A stretch of DNA of 18,230 nt from positions 1 to 18,230 of the forward strand of contig CANNUR010000034.1 in NCBI GenBank assembly GCA_947523045.1, written 5' to 3'. Below, one piece after another: positions 15,408 to 18,230 of this stretch. Each line of letters opens with the position of its first letter. Within the stretch, counting starts at the first letter, position 1. Made by a program: the position numbers and the translations under genes. This stretch comes from an uncultured Prosthecobacter sp. GTDB lineage: Bacteria > Verrucomicrobiota > Verrucomicrobiia > Verrucomicrobiales > Verrucomicrobiaceae. The notes under the pieces are model-generated. The model made no database searches and was not told where the DNA came from. It worked only from the letters and a program-made list of their open reading frames with translations.

Positions 15408-15463
15408 GGGAGATGGAAGATGGGAGGGTTCCGTCCATCAAGTCCATGTCGTCCATGGACGAC
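15408..15463. repeat. Composite tandem repeat: 7-mers, 9-mers and a 16-bp palindrome
   Basis: Three tandem 7-mers (GGGAGAT, GGAAGAT, GGGAGGG) occupy 15408-15428. Three tandem 9-mers (CGTCCATCA, AGTCCATGT, CGTCCATGG) follow at 15432-15458. A perfect palindrome, GTCGTCCATGGACGAC, covers 15448-15463. The element starts 3 nt after the GDSL stop and ends 9 nt before the ppnP stop, so it fills the convergent spacer. The palindrome could form an 8-bp arm but has no T-run, so terminator function is uncertain. Confidence 0.75.
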
Positions 15464-15472
15464 CCACCGGAT

Positions 15473-15802
15473 TCAATCCAGGAACGAGCAGATGTACTCC
15501 GCAATGCCGCTCTCGACCTGAATGTCGAAGCCGGACTTGGCGGGCACGTCAAAGAACTGGCCGGCACTGTAGGCCGTGGTGGTCTCGCTGCCGTCGAGCT
15601 TGACCGTGCAGGCGCCGGCGACGATTTCCATGCGCTCGGCCTTGTCGGTACCGAAGTGGTAACTGCCGGGGTAGATCAGGCCGAGCGTCTTCTTGCTGCC
15701 ATCGGGCAGCAGGATGCTGTGGCTGACGACCTTGCCGTCGAAGTAGACATTGGCCTTGGTGACAGCGGTGACATTGGCGAATTCGGTGGGGAGGGCGGAC
15801 AT
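15473..15802 (-). CDS. ppnP: Pyrimidine/purine nucleoside phosphorylase (PpnP, DUF1255 family)
   Basis: This 109-residue small cupin-type protein matches PpnP, which phosphorolyses several nucleosides to base and ribose-1-phosphate. Family features include NVYFDGKVVSHSILLPDGSK near residues 18-37, LGLIYPGSYHFGTDKAERME at 40-59, and the C-terminal AGQFFDVPAKSGFDIQV followed by EYICSF. Length is slightly above the usual 94 residues, with a short N-terminal lead. It is transcribed toward the GDSL gene and diverges from trpB. No obvious Shine-Dalgarno precedes the ATG. Confidence 0.93.
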   Translation of the reverse strand: MSALPTEFANVTAVTKANVYFDGKVVSHSILLPDGSKKTLGLIYPGSYHFGTDKAERMEIVAGACTVKLDGSETTTAYSAGQFFDVPAKSGFDIQVESGIAEYICSFLD

Positions 15803-15942
15803 GGGCGATGAGCATGGCACGGCCGACCGGGGCAGGCAAGGGCGGCAGCATGGACGGAGCGCGAGTGGGTTGAAGACTGCTCGCCTCTGTGGAGTGGCAA
15901 CCCGCGGAAGGCTGCCCCCTGCACCAGAATCGTTTCCTCCCT

Positions 15943-15970
15943 TTGCCAAGCGGGCGTATTGCTTTATGCT
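15943..15970 (+). promoter_or_regulatory. Probable sigma-70-type promoter of trpB
   Basis: TTGCCA (15943-15948, 5 of 6 to consensus) and TATGCT (15965-15970, 4 of 6) are separated by 16 bp in an otherwise GC-rich spacer. A start point would fall about 5 nt before the ATG at 15982, implying a nearly leaderless mRNA, or about 29 nt before the in-frame ATG at 16006. No trp attenuator or leader peptide is visible. Confidence 0.45.
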
Positions 15971-15981
15971 GCCAGCCCATC

Positions 15982-17199
15982 ATGACCGCCGCCCCTCTAC
16001 CCGTGATGCCCGACCGCCACGGCCACTTTGGCCGCTACGGGGGCATGTTCGTGCCGGAAACACTCATGTCCGCGCTCAATGAGCTGTCGGAGGAGTACGA
16101 GCGCGCCAAGGCCGACCCGCTGTTCCAGGCCGAGCTCGATCGCCTGCTGCATGAGTACGTCGGCCGTCCCACCCCGCTGTACTTGGCCGAGCGCTGGACC
16201 GAGAAGCTCGGTGGCGCGCGCATCTACCTGAAGCGCGAGGACCTGCTGCACACCGGCGCCCACAAGATCAACAATGCCCTCGGCCAGGCCCTGCTTGCCC
16301 TGCGCCTCGGCAAAAAGCGCATCATCGCCGAAACCGGCGCCGGTCAGCACGGGGTCGCCACCGCCACCGTCTGCGCCCGCTTCGGCCTCGACTGCACGAT
16401 CTACATGGGCCAGGTCGACATGGCGCGCCAGGCCCTCAACGTCGCGCGCATGCGCTTCCTCGGCGCCAAGGTGGTGCCGGTCACCGCTGGTCAGGCCACG
16501 CTCAAGGAGGCGGTCAACGAGGCGATGCGCGACTGGGTCACGAATGTGCGCACCACCCACTACATCCTGGGATCGGCGCTTGGTTCGCATCCCTTCCCGA
16601 TGATGGTGCGCGACTTCCACCGCATCATCGGTGTCGAAGCGCGCCGGCAGATCCTCGAACGCGAGGAACGCCTGCCCGACCTGCTCATCGCCTGCGTCGG
16701 CGGCGGCAGCAACAGCATCGGTCTCTTCCACCCCTTCCTCAACGATCCGAACGTGCGCATGATCGGCGTCGAAGCCGGCGGCGAGGGCATTCAGCCCGAG
16801 AAACACGCCGCCCGGTTCCAGGGCGGCCGCCTCGGTGTGCTGCAGGGCACCAAGACCTGGCTGCTCGCCAATCCCGACGGCCAGATCGAACTCACCCACA
16901 GCGTCAGCGCCGGCCTCGACTACGCGGCCATCGGCCCGGAACACGCCTGGCTGCACGACCTCGGTCGCGTCGAGTACCATTATGCCACCGATGACGAGGC
17001 ACTCGCCGCCTTCAGCGAACTGAGCGCTGTCGAAGGCATCATCCCGGCCCTGGAAAGCAGCCACGCCCTCGCCGAGGTCTGCAAGGTCGCGCCGAAGATG
17101 GGCAAGGACGAGGTCATCGTCGTCAACCTATCCGGCCGCGGCGACAAGGACGTCGCCCAGGCCGCGCGCATGATCCTCGGCGAAGACCTGAAGTTCTGA
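15982..17199 (+). CDS. trpB: Tryptophan synthase beta chain
   Basis: This 405-residue PLP enzyme joins indole and serine to make tryptophan. The start region [19 protein letters not shown] is typical. PLP-binding Lys95 lies in [13 protein letters not shown], catalytic Glu117 in AETGAGQHG, and the phosphate-binding [10 protein letters not shown] at 240-249. Length is normal for the TrpB1 type that pairs with TrpA, but no trpA lies next to it. The ATG at 15982 is chosen over an upstream extension to 15889 that adds an unconserved lead; ATG 16006 is also possible. It diverges from ppnP, and a methyltransferase gene follows after 7 nt. Confidence 0.97.
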   Translation: MTAAPLPVMPDRHGHFGRYGGMFVPETLMSALNELSEEYERAKADPLFQAELDRLLHEYVGRPTPLYLAERWTEKLGGARIYLKREDLLHTGAHKINNALGQALLALRLGKKRIIAETGAGQHGVATATVCARFGLDCTIYMGQVDMARQALNVARMRFLGAKVVPVTAGQATLKEAVNEAMRDWVTNVRTTHYILGSALGSHPFPMMVRDFHRIIGVEARRQILEREERLPDLLIACVGGGSNSIGLFHPFLNDPNVRMIGVEAGGEGIQPEKHAARFQGGRLGVLQGTKTWLLANPDGQIELTHSVSAGLDYAAIGPEHAWLHDLGRVEYHYATDDEALAAFSELSAVEGIIPALESSHALAEVCKVAPKMGKDEVIVVNLSGRGDKDVAQAARMILGEDLKF

Positions 17200-17206
17200 G
17201 CCCGCC

Positions 17207-17815
17207 ATGAACCCGGACCGCCTGCCACCCGGCGCGACGCCGATCCAGGAGGACATGTCGAAGCTGCGCGGCCTGCTGCGCGAATCGCTGGCTTCGCAGG
17301 TCGCGCCAACGACCGACGGCATGCGCATCCTCAACCTCGCCTGCGGTCGCTGCGACGAGGCCGAGACGCTCATCCAGGTCGGCTCGGAACTGAGCGGTGG
17401 TGGACCGGTGCAGATGGTCGGCGCCGACATCCGCATCCGCGAAATCCGCCAGGCGCGCGAGACGCACGCGCACCTGCCGGCCGAGTTCCTCATCGAGGAC
17501 GCCACGCAGATCGACCGCCACCAGCAGCTGGGCGACGACTTCAACCTGGTCTTCCTACGCCACCAGAACTTTTGGCACGGCCAGGAGCTGTGGAAGAAGA
17601 TCTTCGATCAGGGCATCGCCAAACTGCGGCCTGACGGCAAGCTCGTCATCACCAGCTACTTCGACGTCGAGCACAGGCTCGCCCTGCGCGCCCTCGAGGC
17701 GCTCGGCATGGAGGTCATCAGCAACCGCCGTAACAAGGCCAGTCGCGCCCTCGCCGACGCCCCCGGCAAATCCGTTGACCGCTGGGTCGCCGTGCTGCAG
17801 CGGCGGCAGGGTTGA
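17207..17815 (+). CDS. Putative class I SAM-dependent methyltransferase, function unknown
   Basis: This 202-residue protein has a Rossmann-like layout. A motif I strand and loop (MRILNLACGRCDEAETL, about 39-55) is followed by VGADIRIREI with acidic Asp74, an IEDATQID segment (about 96-103), the motif IV-like strand DFNLVFLRHQNFW, and LRPDGKLVITSYFD (140-153). The glycine loop LACGRCDE is less regular than the usual GxGxG, so SAM binding is likely but not certain. No substrate-recognition domain is attached. It starts 7 nt after trpB and is probably co-transcribed, though nothing links it to tryptophan synthesis. It could also be an inactive methyltransferase-fold protein. Confidence 0.72.
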   Translation: MNPDRLPPGATPIQEDMSKLRGLLRESLASQVAPTTDGMRILNLACGRCDEAETLIQVGSELSGGGPVQMVGADIRIREIRQARETHAHLPAEFLIEDATQIDRHQQLGDDFNLVFLRHQNFWHGQELWKKIFDQGIAKLRPDGKLVITSYFDVEHRLALRALEALGMEVISNRRNKASRALADAPGKSVDRWVAVLQRRQG

Positions 17816-17817
17816 GG

Positions 17818-17854
17818 GCCAGTTGCAAAGATTGTTAGGCGAGTTGGCTTTTTT
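17818..17854 (+). terminator. Probable intrinsic terminator after the methyltransferase gene
   Basis: GCCAGTT (17818-17824) can pair with AGTTGGC (17842-17848), 7 bp with two G-T wobbles, around a 17-nt loop, and six T follow at 17849-17854. It begins 3 nt after the stop codon. The stem is weak, but the position and T-run fit the end of the trpB unit. Confidence 0.45.
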
Positions 17855-18020
17855 CTGCCTGTGCAGCACAAGGCAAATCCGTCATCGACTGGCCCGAAGA
17901 AGTTTTTCTTTGAGGTGTTTAGACGGGGACTCGGATGGGGTTTCTTGGTGGTTGCCGCCCTGGCTTCCAGACGCTGAATCAGCGACATGTACTGTGGTTC
18001 AAAATGGAGATTCATACGTG
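17855..18020. other. AT-richer spacer between the trpB unit and the Abi-like gene
   Basis: No credible gene is seen in these 166 bases. A small hairpin (GCCTGTG, loop CAG, CAC-A-AGGC) lies at 17857-17874 but is not followed by a T-run in either direction. A - strand open frame of about 130 codons crosses this spacer into the methyltransferase gene, but it looks like chance. Composition shifts here from GC-rich to mixed, as in the adjoining Abi-like gene. Confidence 0.5.
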
Positions 18021-18230
18021 CTATCTCCAAAGAGGATGAGTCTGCCAATTGGGCGGCAGGCCCATTTCGGCGACGGGGATTTCAGGGTATTCGTTGAAGA
18101 GAGCGAAAAGACGATTCTTCCATTGGGTTGTGTCGCTAATTTTCCCTAGCCAAATATGACACACCGTCAGCAGGAGGCCAGCGCGGTCCGGTGCGAAACC
18201 AGGTTGGCTGTGCCATTGAGGATTCTTGTT
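18021..18230 (-). CDS. C-terminal fragment of an Abi_2-family (abortive-infection-like) protein (partial)
   Basis: An open frame enters from the right edge on the - strand and stops with TAG at 18021-18023, giving the last 69 residues. It contains PQWH, then a hydrophobic helix (RAGLLLTVCHIWLGKI), then WKNRLFALFNEYPEIP and EMGLPPNWQTHPLWR at the very end. The pattern of a W-x-x-R-L helix, YP-x-I, MG-x-P-x-x-W and HPLW is the C-terminal signature I associate with Abi_2 (AbiD/AbiF-like) proteins, some of which act in phage defence. The start and the N-terminal motifs lie outside the window. Hand-counted GC is 111 of 210 (53%), with codons such as AAA, ATT, AAT, CTA and AGA that are rare in neighbours, which suggests recent acquisition. 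Confidence 0.7.
   Translation of the reverse strand, partial: NKNPQWHSQPGFAPDRAGLLLTVCHIWLGKISDTTQWKNRLFALFNEYPEIPVAEMGLPPNWQTHPLWR

Noticed and set aside
17857..17874. A hairpin (GCCTGTG, loop CAG, CAC-A-AGGC) as a terminator.
   Set aside because: The T-run lies before it on the + strand and no T-run follows it on the - strand. The T-run belongs better to the 17818-17848 stem.
17656..18048. A 130-codon open frame on the - strand spanning the end of the methyltransferase and the spacer.
   Set aside because: It has no motif, overlaps the better-supported + gene and the probable terminator, and has mixed codon use.
1..18230. CRISPR arrays, insertion sequences, prophage genes or attachment sites.
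   Set aside because: No regularly spaced repeats of CRISPR length, no transposase or integrase frames and no flanking direct repeats were seen. The tandem 7-mers and 9-mers have no spacers.

Overview
The window is about 18.2 kb of GC-rich, gene-dense bacterial chromosome. It carries mostly single-copy housekeeping genes (ilvD, def, infA, tRNA-His, rnc, aroC, trpB, ppnP) mixed with signalling genes and exported proteins. GC-rich codon use, many signal-peptide proteins, a DUF4139 protein, an extended IF-1 and short tandem repeats in the spacers fit a Verrucomicrobiota (Opitutae-like) bacterium. That placement is an inference from gene style and was not checked by any search.

Left end (1-4169, + strand): the tail of a SAM-dependent methyltransferase is followed by a 908-residue membrane sensor of the form kinase-receiver-kinase, then by a receiver protein with a degenerate kinase module. 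The order resembles the Ralstonia phcB-phcS-phcR-phcQ cell-density signalling operon, with the PhcS-like and PhcR-like parts fused. This is the most striking system in the window. A strong 12-bp hairpin terminator closes it at 4192-4229.

Centre left (4247-11541, all - strand): read in the direction of transcription, the order is infA, a DEDDy-type exonuclease-like protein, a DUF4139 exported protein, a spacer with inverted heptamer repeats, ilvD, def, a PAS-PAS-HisKA_3 histidine kinase and an exported FKBP-type prolyl isomerase. Short spacings suggest two or three transcription units.

Centre right (11542-15404, + strand): a 164-bp divergent promoter region leads to tRNA-His(GTG), rnc, a spacer with two hairpins, aroC, an exported beta-helix protein and an exported SGNH/GDSL hydrolase.

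Right end: ppnP lies on the - strand, facing the GDSL gene across a spacer with tandem 7-mers, tandem 9-mers and a 16-bp palindrome. trpB and a small methyltransferase follow on the + strand, closed by a probable terminator. The last 210 bases are AT-richer (about 53% GC by hand count). On the - strand they encode the C-terminus of what looks like an Abi_2-family (abortive-infection-like) protein that runs off the window, suggesting the edge of an accessory region.
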